Positions 8,613 to 16,538 of a stretch of DNA of 64,000 nt are shown in pieces. The stretch is from an uncultured Trueperaceae bacterium (GTDB lineage: Bacteria > Deinococcota > Deinococci > Deinococcales > Trueperaceae): contig CAJXOA010000006.1 of the NCBI GenBank assembly GCA_913057685.1, positions 1 to 64,000 of the forward strand, given 5' to 3'. Made by a program: the position numbers and the translations under genes. How positions within the stretch are numbered: the stretch's first letter is position 1; every line of letters starts with the position of its first letter. The notes beneath the pieces were generated by a model. It was given only the letters and a program-made list of their open reading frames with translations, searched no databases and was not told the origin of the DNA.

Positions 8613-9695
8613 ATGGCGCTTCGTCCCGACCTGCTCGCGGAACCTGGGTACGCCTTCGAGGCCGCCGAAGCGGACGTGAAACTCGATCAGAACGAAGCGC
8701 CCCGCGACCTCCCCCCCGAGGTCCGCGAGCGGGCGCTTCGGCGCGTGTCCGAGGTCGCGTGGAACCGCTACCCCGAGCTGCGGCCGCGGGCGTTGGCCCA
8801 CGCGATCGCGGAACGCGACGGGTGGGACCCCGACGGGGTGGTCGTCACCGCCGGATCGAACGTCGCGATCCAGGCGTGGGTGATCGCCGCGGGCCTCGGC
8901 CGGCGCGTCGCGACGGTCGTCCCGACCTTCTCGGTGTACCTCGCGCAGGCGCGGGTGTTGGGCGCCGAACCGGTCGCCGTCCCCCTCGCCCCGCCCGACT
9001 TTCGTTTGGACGTGCCCGCCCTGACCGCCGCCCTCGAGCGGGGGCCGGGCGTGCTGTTCCTCGCCGACCCGACCGCGCCCACCGGGCACCGCCTCGACGA
9101 CGATGCGGTGCACGCCGTCCTCGACGCCGCCGCGGCGCACGGGTGGATGACGGTGATCGACGAGGCGTACGCGCCGTTCGACGGACGCGACCGCCTGGAC
9201 GCCGTCCGGGGGCACCGCGACCGCGCGTCGCTGCGGACCTTCAGCAAGGCGGACGGGTTGGGGGCGTTGCGCCTCGGCTACACGCTGACGCACCCGGAGA
9301 CCGCCGCGGAGGTCGCGAAGGCGACGCTGCCCTTCTCCGTCTCCGCCTGGCAGGCCGCCGCCGCGGAGGCGCTCCTGCGCGACCCCGACGCGCGCGCGGC
9401 GCGCGACGCGACGATCCGCGAGGCGCGCGCGGAGCGCGAACGCCTCCTCGCGGCGCTCGCGGCCCACCCGGACGTCGACCCGCTGCCGTCCGTCACGAAC
9501 TTCGTCACCTTCCGCGTACCGGTCGCCGGCGCGACGTTCGAGGCGCTCATGGCGCGCGGCGTGCGGGTCCGGCGCCAGGACCACCTCCCCGGCCTCGACG
9601 GCGCCCTCCGCGTGAGCGTCGGGACGCCCCGTGAAAACGACGCCTTCCTCGCCGCGCTCGACGCGGCCATCCCTTCGGAGGCCCACCGTGGGTAG
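8613..9695 (+). CDS. hisC: histidinol-phosphate aminotransferase
   Basis: 360 residues, fold-type I PLP aminotransferase. Landmarks are KLDQNEAPRDLP at the N-terminus, VTAGSNVAIQAW, the Asp motif LADPTAPTG, IDEAYAPF, the PLP lysine in TFSKADG (about K212) and RLGYTL. It converts imidazole-acetol phosphate and glutamate to histidinol phosphate in histidine synthesis. I chose ATG 8613 because an extended -10 box ends 7 nt upstream. It opens a tightly packed run with hisB and hisH; the hisB GTG overlaps its stop by 8 nt. The other his genes are not in the window. Confidence 0.93.
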   Translation: MALRPDLLAEPGYAFEAAEADVKLDQNEAPRDLPPEVRERALRRVSEVAWNRYPELRPRALAHAIAERDGWDPDGVVVTAGSNVAIQAWVIAAGLGRRVATVVPTFSVYLAQARVLGAEPVAVPLAPPDFRLDVPALTAALERGPGVLFLADPTAPTGHRLDDDAVHAVLDAAAAHGWMTVIDEAYAPFDGRDRLDAVRGHRDRASLRTFSKADGLGALRLGYTLTHPETAAEVAKATLPFSVSAWQAAAAEALLRDPDARAARDATIREARAERERLLAALAAHPDVDPLPSVTNFVTFRVPVAGATFEALMARGVRVRRQDHLPGLDGALRVSVGTPRENDAFLAALDAAIPSEAHRG

Positions 9696-10269
9696 ATCCG
9701 CCGACCGTCACCGCACCACCCGCGAGACCGACGTGCGTCTCGCCGTCGATCTCGACGGGGGCGACGCCCGCCTCGACGTCGGGCACGGGTTCCTGGGGCA
9801 CCTGCTGGACGCGATCGCGCGGCACGGTCGCCTCGGCCTCGACGTCCGCGCGCACGGCGACGAGGCGACCGTCGACGTCCACCACCTCGCCGAGGACGTC
9901 GGCATCACGATGGGCGGCGTCGTGCGCGACGCGCTCGGGGACGCCGACGGCATCGAACGCTACGGCGACGCCTGGGTCCCGATGGACGAAACCCTCGCGC
10001 ACGTCGTGGTGGACCTGAGCGGCCGGCCGTACCTGGCGTTCGACCCGAGCGGGTTCGAGGGGGACGCGCACGGGTTCACCGTCCACCACCTGCGCGAGCT
10101 CCTGCGCGGGTTCGCGAACCACGCCGGCGCGACGGTGCACGTCCGCGTCCTGGCGGGCCGCGAGACGCACCACGTGTGCGAAGCGGTCGCGAAGGCGTTC
10201 GCGCGGGCGCTGCGCGACGCGGTGGCGCGCACCGGGAGCGGCGTCCCGAGCACCAAGGGGGTCCTTTGA
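9688..10269 (+). CDS. hisB: imidazoleglycerol-phosphate dehydratase
   Basis: 193 residues, the monofunctional form. Family motifs are RTTRETDVRLAVDLDG, the metal-binding pairs DVHHLAEDVG and THHVCEAVAKAF, and PMDETLAHVVVDLSGRP. It dehydrates IGP to imidazole-acetol phosphate with Mn-binding His and Glu residues. One deviation is that the usual FxDHMLxQxARHG reads FLGHLLDAIARHG, with Asp replaced by Gly next to the metal-binding His, which is retained. The GTG start overlaps hisC, and hisH begins 1 nt after the stop. High confidence; the substitution is probably tolerated. Confidence 0.93.
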   Translation: MGRSADRHRTTRETDVRLAVDLDGGDARLDVGHGFLGHLLDAIARHGRLGLDVRAHGDEATVDVHHLAEDVGITMGGVVRDALGDADGIERYGDAWVPMDETLAHVVVDLSGRPYLAFDPSGFEGDAHGFTVHHLRELLRGFANHAGATVHVRVLAGRETHHVCEAVAKAFARALRDAVARTGSGVPSTKGVL

Positions 10270-10270
10270 G

Positions 10271-10906
10271 GTGCGGACGGTCCTGATCGATTACGGGGCC
10301 GGCAACCTGCACAGCGTCGCGAAGGCGCTCGACGCCGCCGGGCTGGCGCCGGTCACGAGCGCCGATCCCGAGGTCGCCCGCGACGCGGACGCGCTGGTGC
10401 TGCCCGGCCAGGGGCACTTCGGGCAGGTCGTCGCCTCGTTCGAGGCGAGCGGGTTCGCGCCGGTCGTGCAGGCGCACCTCGCCGCCGACCGGCCGTTCCT
10501 GGGGATCTGCGTCGGGTTGCAACTGTTGATGGAGGGCTCCGAGGAGGCGCCCGGCGTGCCCGGCCTCGGGGCGCTCGCCGGGACGGTCCGTCGCTTTCCC
10601 GAGGGCGACGTCAGCGTCCCGCACATGGGTTGGAACACCGTGCATGCGGTCGGCGACGCCCCGCTCCTGCGCGACGTGCCCGACGGCGCGCACGCCTACT
10701 TCGCGCACAGTTACTACGTCGCCTTCGAGGAGGGGGACCTGGTGGGGGGCCGCACGACGTACGGCCCGACGACGTTCCTGAGCGCCGTGAGTCGCGGTGC
10801 GATGCACGCGACGCAGTTCCACCCCGAGAAGTCGCAGCGCGTGGGGCTCGCGATCCTGCGGGCGTTCGGGCGCGAGGCCCGCGCCCACCGGGAGGCGTCG
10901 GGGTGA
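10271..10906 (+). CDS. hisH: imidazole glycerol phosphate synthase, glutaminase subunit HisH
   Basis: 211 residues, class I glutamine amidotransferase. The catalytic triad is visible: Cys80 in FLGICVGLQLL, and His184 and Glu186 in QFHPEKS. It hydrolyses glutamine and channels ammonia to HisF to make IGP and AICAR. HisF is not in the window. It starts at GTG with an AAGGGG SD at the end of hisB. The next gene's GTG overlaps the stop by 4 nt. Confidence 0.96.
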   Translation: MRTVLIDYGAGNLHSVAKALDAAGLAPVTSADPEVARDADALVLPGQGHFGQVVASFEASGFAPVVQAHLAADRPFLGICVGLQLLMEGSEEAPGVPGLGALAGTVRRFPEGDVSVPHMGWNTVHAVGDAPLLRDVPDGAHAYFAHSYYVAFEEGDLVGGRTTYGPTTFLSAVSRGAMHATQFHPEKSQRVGLAILRAFGREARAHREASG

Positions 10907-11604
10907 ACCGCGCGCCGGTCGGCCTCCGCGCCCTCGCGGTGCTCGCGCTGCTGGCGTCGGGCGTCGCGACGGCGAACGCGCGACCGTTCGCGACCGACGC
11001 CTGGTCGGTGCAGACGGTCGCCCTCACCGACGTCGGTCGCGCCGACGCGACCGCCGCCGACCTGCGGGCGGCCGGCCTGCCCGCCTTCGTCGAAGCCACC
11101 GTCCGCGACGGCGTGACGTGGCACCGGGTGCGGATCGGCTGTTACGGCGCGGAGGCGGACGCCCGCCTGATCGCCGACCTCGCGCGGGCGGTGGGGGCGG
11201 ACGCCGCGACGGTCGTCCCCCGCGACGGGACGCCCGCGCACGTGCCGTGCGTCGCGCGGGAGATCGGCTTCGTGGCGCCCGACGCCTGGCGGCAGCGGGC
11301 GGACGGCGTCCCGTCGTTCGTCGTCGAGGTGGACGGCGTGCGCGGCGTCCTGCGCTACGGCGACGGCGGCTGGCAGCTCCTGCAGGCGCCGGCGGAGGGC
11401 GGCGTGCGCGACCGGACCGTCGCGCAGGCGGCGTTCGCGCAGGCCGGCCCGCCCGACGCGCCGCACGTGGTGTGGCTCGGGGGGGACCGCCCGACGCCCG
11501 CCTGTCGCGGGGCGCTCCTCGCGCAGACCGAGGACGCCGCGATCGTCCGGACGGGCGACACGGTCGCCGCCTGCCGCCTACGGCCGCCGGAGGCGCTCCC
11601 GTGA
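10903..11604 (+). CDS. secreted SPOR-like domain protein
   Basis: 233 residues. A signal peptide covers residues 1-25 (LRALAVLALLASGVATANA). Next comes a stretch resembling a SPOR repeat (WSVQTVALTDVGRADATAADLR, then WHRVRIGCYGAEADARLIADL), whose YxVQxxaf..a..l..L and vRvG.y..a..A patterns are typical of peptidoglycan-binding SPOR domains. The C-terminal half (residues about 110-233) is unrecognised, with four cysteines that could form disulfides. It probably acts in the periplasm. It overlaps hisH and rapZ by 4 nt each, so it is co-transcribed with cytoplasmic biosynthesis genes, which is an odd setting. Confidence 0.6.
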   Translation: MNRAPVGLRALAVLALLASGVATANARPFATDAWSVQTVALTDVGRADATAADLRAAGLPAFVEATVRDGVTWHRVRIGCYGAEADARLIADLARAVGADAATVVPRDGTPAHVPCVAREIGFVAPDAWRQRADGVPSFVVEVDGVRGVLRYGDGGWQLLQAPAEGGVRDRTVAQAAFAQAGPPDAPHVVWLGGDRPTPACRGALLAQTEDAAIVRTGDTVAACRLRPPEALP

Positions 11605-12509
11605 CGGTCGTCATCGTCACCGGCATGAGCGGCGCGGGCAAGACGACGGCGTTGCAGGCGCTCGAGGACGCCGGCTTCCTGGCGGTCGACAACCTCCCGC
11701 CGGGGTTGTGGCCGGCGTTGGCGCGGGACGTCGCCGCCGCCGGCCTCGACGCCCTCGCGATCGCGATCGACGTGCGCAGCGCCGCCTTCCTGGACGACGC
11801 GACCGCCGCCCTCGAGGCGTTGCGGCGCGACGGCTACGCGCCGCGCGTCGTGTACCTCGACGCGCGCGACGAGACGCTGGTGCGGCGCTACAGCTTCACG
11901 CGCCGCACCCACCCGCTGCAGGGCGGCGGGTTGAGCGAGGAGTTGGCGCAGGAGCGCGACGCCCTCGCCGGCCTCCGCTCGCGCGCCGACGTGGTGATCG
12001 ACACGACGCACGCGACGGCGAAGGACCTGCGGACGCGGATGCAGCGGCTGGTGGGGGACGACGCCTTCGCGTTGCGGGTGCGCTCGTTCGGCTACAAGCG
12101 GGGGGTCCCCACCGACGTCGATACGGTCCTGGACGTGCGGGGGTTGCGCAACCCGTTCTACGAGGCGGACCTGGCGGGCCGCCCGGGGACCGACCCGGCG
12201 GTGCAGGCGTACGTCTTCGCCGACGGGGGGTTGGACGCCTACGCGCGCTTCCGGGACCTGGTGCGGGCGTTGGCGGGGTCGGCGCGCGACGCGGGCCGCG
12301 GGAGCTACACGGTGGCGGTCGGCTGTACCGGGGGGCAACACCGCTCCGTGGCGGTCGCCGAACGCCTCGCGCACGACCTGGCCGACGTCTTCGCCGTCGA
12401 GGCCGGCCACCGCGACCTCGCCGAGGCGTTGGCGGAGCACGGGCACGCCAGCGACGCTGCGCAGGCGGCGGACGGCGCGGACGACGCCGGCGACGCGGAG
12501 CGCGCGTGA
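11601..12509 (+). CDS. rapZ: RapZ/YvcJ-family nucleotide-binding protein
   Basis: 302 residues. Walker A GMSGAGKTTA stands at the N-terminus, with VDNLPP, the RRYSFTRRTHPL motif and the C-terminal domain motif FGYKRGVPTDVDTVLDVRGLRNPFY ... GCTGGQHRSV. In E. coli RapZ is the adaptor that routes GlmZ sRNA to RNase E. In Gram-positives YvcJ binds GTP and small nucleotides. It sits beside yvcK, the conserved pairing across bacteria, but whiA is absent here. The GTG start overlaps the previous stop. The C-terminal 25 residues are an Ala/Asp-rich extension. Confidence 0.93.
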   Translation: MTVVIVTGMSGAGKTTALQALEDAGFLAVDNLPPGLWPALARDVAAAGLDALAIAIDVRSAAFLDDATAALEALRRDGYAPRVVYLDARDETLVRRYSFTRRTHPLQGGGLSEELAQERDALAGLRSRADVVIDTTHATAKDLRTRMQRLVGDDAFALRVRSFGYKRGVPTDVDTVLDVRGLRNPFYEADLAGRPGTDPAVQAYVFADGGLDAYARFRDLVRALAGSARDAGRGSYTVAVGCTGGQHRSVAVAERLAHDLADVFAVEAGHRDLAEALAEHGHASDAAQAADGADDAGDAERA

Positions 12510-13855
12510 CGACGCCCCCCACCGAACGACCGGACGGCCGCCCGCCGGCGGACGCCTGGACGCGGTTGCGGTTGTGGTCGGTGCCCGGCATGCGCGTCAA
12601 GCGCTTCGTGGCGGTCGCGATCGTGGGCGCCGTCGCGCTGGTCGCCGGCGTCGTGGCGGGAGCGTTGTGGCTGCTGGCGGACGCCCGCAGCGAGGTCGCC
12701 GCCCCCATCGAGCGGGTCCTGACGGGCGGCGCCTGGCGGCGCTACGGCGGGTGGGCGTCGGCCGGCGTCGCGCTCCTCGGGGCGGTCGTCACCGTCCGCG
12801 CGATCCTGGGGTTGAACCGCAGCCTGCTGTCGCACTGGCTGCCCCGCCCGAAGGACGCCGCGGAGCTCCTGCACACCCGGTTGCGGTTGTCGCGCGGCCC
12901 GCGCATCGTGGCGTTCGGTGGGGGGACGGGCCTGTCGACCCTCCTGCGCGGCCTGCGCCGCGGTAGCAGCAACCTGACGGCGGTCGTCACCGTCGCCGAC
13001 GACGGGGGGTCGTCGGGACGCCTGCGGGACGCCTTCGGGATGCCGGCGCCCGGCGACCTGTCCGACTGTCTGGCGGCGTTGTCGGACGACGAACTCGAGG
13101 TGGGGCGGTTGATGGCGTACCGCTTCGAGCGGGGCGACCCGCTCGCGGGCCACACGTTCGGGAACCTGTTGATCACCACCCTCACCGAGGTCGAGGGCGA
13201 CCTGGCGCGCGCCACGCGCGTCCTGAACGGCATGCTGAACCTGTCGGGGGCGGTGTGGCCGGCGACGACGACGCCGGTGACGTTGCGCGCCCGCAAGGCG
13301 GACGGGTGGGTGGAGGGCGAGAGCGCCCTGCGGGACGCGCCGGGCCCGGTCGAGGCGTTGGCGGTCGCGCCGGAGGCGCCCCGCACGCCCGAGGAGGTCC
13401 GTGCCGCGGTCCGGGAGGCGGACCTGATCGTGTTGGGGCCCGGCAGCCTGTTCACGTCCGTCGTCGCGCCCCTGCTGGTGCCGGGCGTCCGCGACGCGCT
13501 CCGCGCGACGCGCGCACCGGTCGTGTACGTCGCGAACATCATGACGGAGGCCGGCGAAACCGACGGGATGGACGCCTTCGCGCACACCGAAGCGTTGGCG
13601 CGGCACGTCGGGCGGTGGCCGGACGTCGTCCTGGCGAACGACGCACCGATCGACGAGGCGCGCCGCACCGCCTACCGCGGGGAGGCGGCCGTCCCGGTGG
13701 ACGTCGACCCTGCCCGCTTCGCGGGGGCGGGCGTGACGCTACAGCGCGCGGCGCTGGTCGGGGCGGGCCCCTACGCGCAGCACGATCCCGACGCGACGGC
13801 GGACCACCTGTTGGCCCTCGCGCGCCGCGCGGCGCGGCGGGAGGTCGCCGCGTGA
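12506..13855 (+). CDS. gluconeogenesis factor YvcK/CofD-like, membrane-anchored
   Basis: 449 residues. The C-terminal two thirds carry the YvcK/UPF0052 signature (FGGGTGLSTLLRGLR, VTVADDGGSSGRLR, GDLSDCLAALS, HTFGNLLI, LGPGSLFTSV, NIMTEAGETDG). The first 120 residues add two TM helices (about 32-52 and 80-100) that the classical Bacillus protein lacks. YvcK binds UDP-sugars and links carbon source to cell-wall synthesis. The membrane tether suggests it acts at the envelope assembly site. It is coupled to rapZ through a GTGA overlap. The family call is secure; the functional inference is moderate. Confidence 0.9.
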   Translation: MTTPPTERPDGRPPADAWTRLRLWSVPGMRVKRFVAVAIVGAVALVAGVVAGALWLLADARSEVAAPIERVLTGGAWRRYGGWASAGVALLGAVVTVRAILGLNRSLLSHWLPRPKDAAELLHTRLRLSRGPRIVAFGGGTGLSTLLRGLRRGSSNLTAVVTVADDGGSSGRLRDAFGMPAPGDLSDCLAALSDDELEVGRLMAYRFERGDPLAGHTFGNLLITTLTEVEGDLARATRVLNGMLNLSGAVWPATTTPVTLRARKADGWVEGESALRDAPGPVEALAVAPEAPRTPEEVRAAVREADLIVLGPGSLFTSVVAPLLVPGVRDALRATRAPVVYVANIMTEAGETDGMDAFAHTEALARHVGRWPDVVLANDAPIDEARRTAYRGEAAVPVDVDPARFAGAGVTLQRAALVGAGPYAQHDPDATADHLLALARRAARREVAA

Positions 13856-14970
13856 CGTGGGCGTGGTGGGCGCTGGCGGCGTTGCTGGTGCAGGACCCGG
13901 TCGGGGACGCGCACGGTGCGGGGGACCTCACGCCGCCGCAGGCGCCCGCGTACGCCTCCGTCGCGCCGTTCGACCTCGTCGAGGTCGAGGTGAGCGACAC
14001 GGTGCCGGTCGAGGTCCGCATCGAGCTGGCCGGGATCGCCGACCCCGCGTCGCTGCCGGTCGGCATCACCCTCCCGGTGATCGACGTCTACCTCGGGGAC
14101 GGCGGGCCGGGCGAGCGCGACGCCTCCCTCCTGGGGCCGGGGATGGCCTTCCCCCCCGGACGCGGGTGGACGTGGGCGGTGCGGGTGCACGGCGACGGGG
14201 CGGTGGCGGTGCGGGCGCGCGACGGCCTGCGGGTCGACGTGCCCGCCGAGCGGCAAGGCGACGCGGTCGTGGTGACGCTCCCGCGCGCGGCGCCCCCCGA
14301 ATTCCGCTCCGTCCAGGCCGTGACGGGCGTCTACGACCCGTTCGGGGAGGACGCCTGGCGGGCGTTCCGCAGCGAAGCGAGCCCCTGGACGTTCGCGACG
14401 CCGCGGCCCGCCCCCCCGGTGGTGGACGTCCTCGCGCCCGACGCGGAGGCGCAAACCGCGGCGCTGCGCACCGCGACGTTCCCGCGGTCCGGCGGTCTCC
14501 TCGAACGGCTCGTGTGGCCGTTGGTCGCGGTCGTGGGGGTGGCGCTCCTGGTCGCCGCGACGCTGCAGCGGTGGCGGACGGGGCGTGCCCGCCGGGCGGC
14601 GGCCTCCCCCCCAACCGGCGGCGAGGCCGCCCTCGACCTGATCGACGTCGCCGACCTTTCCGCCGCCCTCCGCCCCGACGGGCGGGCGCCGGGGGCGGCG
14701 AGCGCCGCCGCTGCGCCGGACGCCCCCCCTCCGAACGACCGCCCGACGCACGACCCCCCACCGGACGACGCGGGGCCGGACGACGCAGGGCCGGACGACA
14801 CCGAGCGGGCGCCCAGGGAGGCCGGGGACGCGAAAGGGAACGACGGAACCGCGGACGACGGCACCGACGACGATGGGACCGACGACGATGGGACCGAGGA
14901 CGACGACGAGGACGGTGACGTGGTTCGCAGCGTCGTTCGTCTCGATACGCCACCCTCGCGGCATGGTTGA
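13852..14970 (+). CDS. membrane-anchored glucodextranase-C-like carbohydrate-module protein
   Basis: 372 residues. After a short signal-like N-terminus (WAWWALAALLV) comes DPVGDAHGAGDLTPPQAP and FDLVEVEVSDTVPVEVRIEL ... LPVIDVYLGDGGPGE. This looks like the C-terminal binding module of glucodextranase (PF09985-like), found in surface proteins of several thermophiles and Deinococcota. A TM helix (about residues 220-240, LVWPLVAVVGVALLVAATLQ) anchors it. The remaining 130 residues are an acidic Asp/Pro-rich tail with GTDDD repeats. It probably lies on the cell surface and may bind sugars. No catalytic domain is visible. It overlaps the genes on both sides. Confidence 0.65.
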   Translation: MTWAWWALAALLVQDPVGDAHGAGDLTPPQAPAYASVAPFDLVEVEVSDTVPVEVRIELAGIADPASLPVGITLPVIDVYLGDGGPGERDASLLGPGMAFPPGRGWTWAVRVHGDGAVAVRARDGLRVDVPAERQGDAVVVTLPRAAPPEFRSVQAVTGVYDPFGEDAWRAFRSEASPWTFATPRPAPPVVDVLAPDAEAQTAALRTATFPRSGGLLERLVWPLVAVVGVALLVAATLQRWRTGRARRAAASPPTGGEAALDLIDVADLSAALRPDGRAPGAASAAAAPDAPPPNDRPTHDPPPDDAGPDDAGPDDTERAPREAGDAKGNDGTADDGTDDDGTDDDGTEDDDEDGDVVRSVVRLDTPPSRHG

Positions 14971-16507
14971 CGCTCGCCCCACCCTCGCCCCGCCGGCGCG
15001 GGCCCTGTCCGCGCTCGCCGTCGCGGCCCTCGTCGGGGCCGCCCCGCGCCTCCTGGCCGGCCTCCCCACCCCGCTGGACGTGGCGTTCGACGCGGCCGGC
15101 CGGACGCTGGGCGTACCGGCCGTCTTCAACCTCGTGCACGCCCTCCCCGCCGAGGCGGCGCAGGCGGCGAAACCGACGCTGTTCGCGGTCGTCGTCGCGG
15201 TGTGGGCGTTCCTGGCGTGGAGCGTCGCGCGGCGCGCGCCCGGGTGGGCGCGGCGCTGGGGGCGCCTGCGCACCTCGCTCGCGATCGCTGCGGCCGCCAC
15301 CGCCCTCGTCGGCGCGGTCGTCCTGCCGTGGGCGGGGGCGGGCGCCTTCGGGTTGGCGGCGGCGAACGTTGCGTGGCCTCCCCTCCCGCTCCACGCGGGG
15401 ACGGCGGCGTCGGCGTTCGCGCTGGCGTGGGTCGCGACGGGGGGCCGGCGGAGCGCGGCGGCGGCGGACGGCGCGGTGCGGGCCGGACGGCGTGGGGCGC
15501 TCGGGTGGCTCGTCGCCGCGGCGTGGGGCGGCCTGGCGGCGTCGGGTGGGCCGGGGGCGTGGGCGCAATCGGCGTTCCTGGCGGCGACGACGCCGTGGGC
15601 GCGCATTCGCGGGTTGTCGCCGCGCATCACGCCGCCGGCGGAGCACTACACGATCTCGAAGAACCTGACGCCCCCGCGGGGGCATGCGGGCCGCGTGCGG
15701 ATCGACGGGCGGGTGGCGACGCCCCTGTCGTTGAGCGTCGACGACCTGGCGGCGCTACCGTCGGTGACCCGCCCCTCGACGTTGGTGTGCGTCTCGAACC
15801 GGGTGGGGGGCGACCTGATCGGGACGAGCGAGTGGACCGGGGTACGTCTGTGGGACCTGCTGGAGGCGGCGGGGGTGCAGGCGGACGCGCGGGAGGTGGT
15901 GGCGTACGCCGCGGACAACTACGACGATTCCTTCCCGCTGGACGCCGCGCGGGCCGAGGGGACGATTCTGGCGTACCTGCACGGCGGCGCGCCCCTCACC
16001 GCGGAGCACGGCGCGCCGGTCCGCCTGTTGGTGCCCGGTATCTACGGGATGAAGAGCGTGAAGTGGGTGCAGCGCATCGAGCTGCGGACCGACGACCACC
16101 TGGGGTACTGGCAGACGCGGGGCTGGAGCGACGTCGCGACCGTCCGGACCCTCGCGCGCGTCGATACGGACGTCGCGACGGACGTGGGGGACGGAACGTG
16201 GGCGGTGGGCGGCGTCGCCTTCGCCGGCCTGCGGGGGGTGGCGCGCGTCGAGGTGTCGTTCGACGGCGGCGCGTCGTGGCGGGAGGCGTCGCTCGAGGCC
16301 GCCCCGAGCGCGTACGCGTGGCGTCGGTGGGCGTGGGTGGGGGCGCCCGAGGAGGTCGGGGCGACGCCCGGTGGGCGGTTCGACGTGACGGTCCGCGCGA
16401 CCGACGGCGATGGGGTCGTGCAGACCGCGGAGCGGGCGCGGCCCCTCCCGGCCGGCGCGACGGGGCACCACACCCGCACGGTGCGGGTGCCGGACGCCCC
16501 CACCTGA
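14963..16507 (+). CDS. sulfite-oxidase-family molybdopterin enzyme fused to an N-terminal membrane domain
   Basis: 514 residues. Residues 1-215 contain about five hydrophobic helices (for example AAKPTLFAVVVAVWAFLAWSVA). Residues 230-415 form the sulfite-oxidase molybdopterin domain, with YTISKNLTPP and the putative Mo-ligand Cys276 in STLVCVSNRVGGDLIG. The rest is a dimerisation domain with VEVSFDGGASW. No heme-binding domain is present. The substrate is unknown; a periplasmic oxidoreductase with a built-in quinone or membrane partner is a reasonable guess. The ATG lies inside the previous gene's stop region (8-nt overlap). moaC at 49730 shows that cofactor synthesis exists in this genome. 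Confidence 0.8.
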   Translation: MVDARPTLAPPARALSALAVAALVGAAPRLLAGLPTPLDVAFDAAGRTLGVPAVFNLVHALPAEAAQAAKPTLFAVVVAVWAFLAWSVARRAPGWARRWGRLRTSLAIAAAATALVGAVVLPWAGAGAFGLAAANVAWPPLPLHAGTAASAFALAWVATGGRRSAAAADGAVRAGRRGALGWLVAAAWGGLAASGGPGAWAQSAFLAATTPWARIRGLSPRITPPAEHYTISKNLTPPRGHAGRVRIDGRVATPLSLSVDDLAALPSVTRPSTLVCVSNRVGGDLIGTSEWTGVRLWDLLEAAGVQADAREVVAYAADNYDDSFPLDAARAEGTILAYLHGGAPLTAEHGAPVRLLVPGIYGMKSVKWVQRIELRTDDHLGYWQTRGWSDVATVRTLARVDTDVATDVGDGTWAVGGVAFAGLRGVARVEVSFDGGASWREASLEAAPSAYAWRRWAWVGAPEEVGATPGGRFDVTVRATDGDGVVQTAERARPLPAGATGHHTRTVRVPDAPT

Positions 16508-16520
16508 GCGCGGCGCGGCC

Positions 16521-16536
16521 GGTCCGGACCGCGGGG
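16521..16536. repeat. 16-bp repeat copy 1, downstream flank of murA
   Basis: GGTCCGGACCGCGGGG, containing the palindrome GGTCCGGACC, lies in the 31-nt gap between two convergent genes. An identical 16 bp occurs at 17882-17897 on the other side of murA. It may be part of a terminator-like hairpin or a small repeat family. Confidence 0.5.
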
Positions 16537-16538
16537 CG

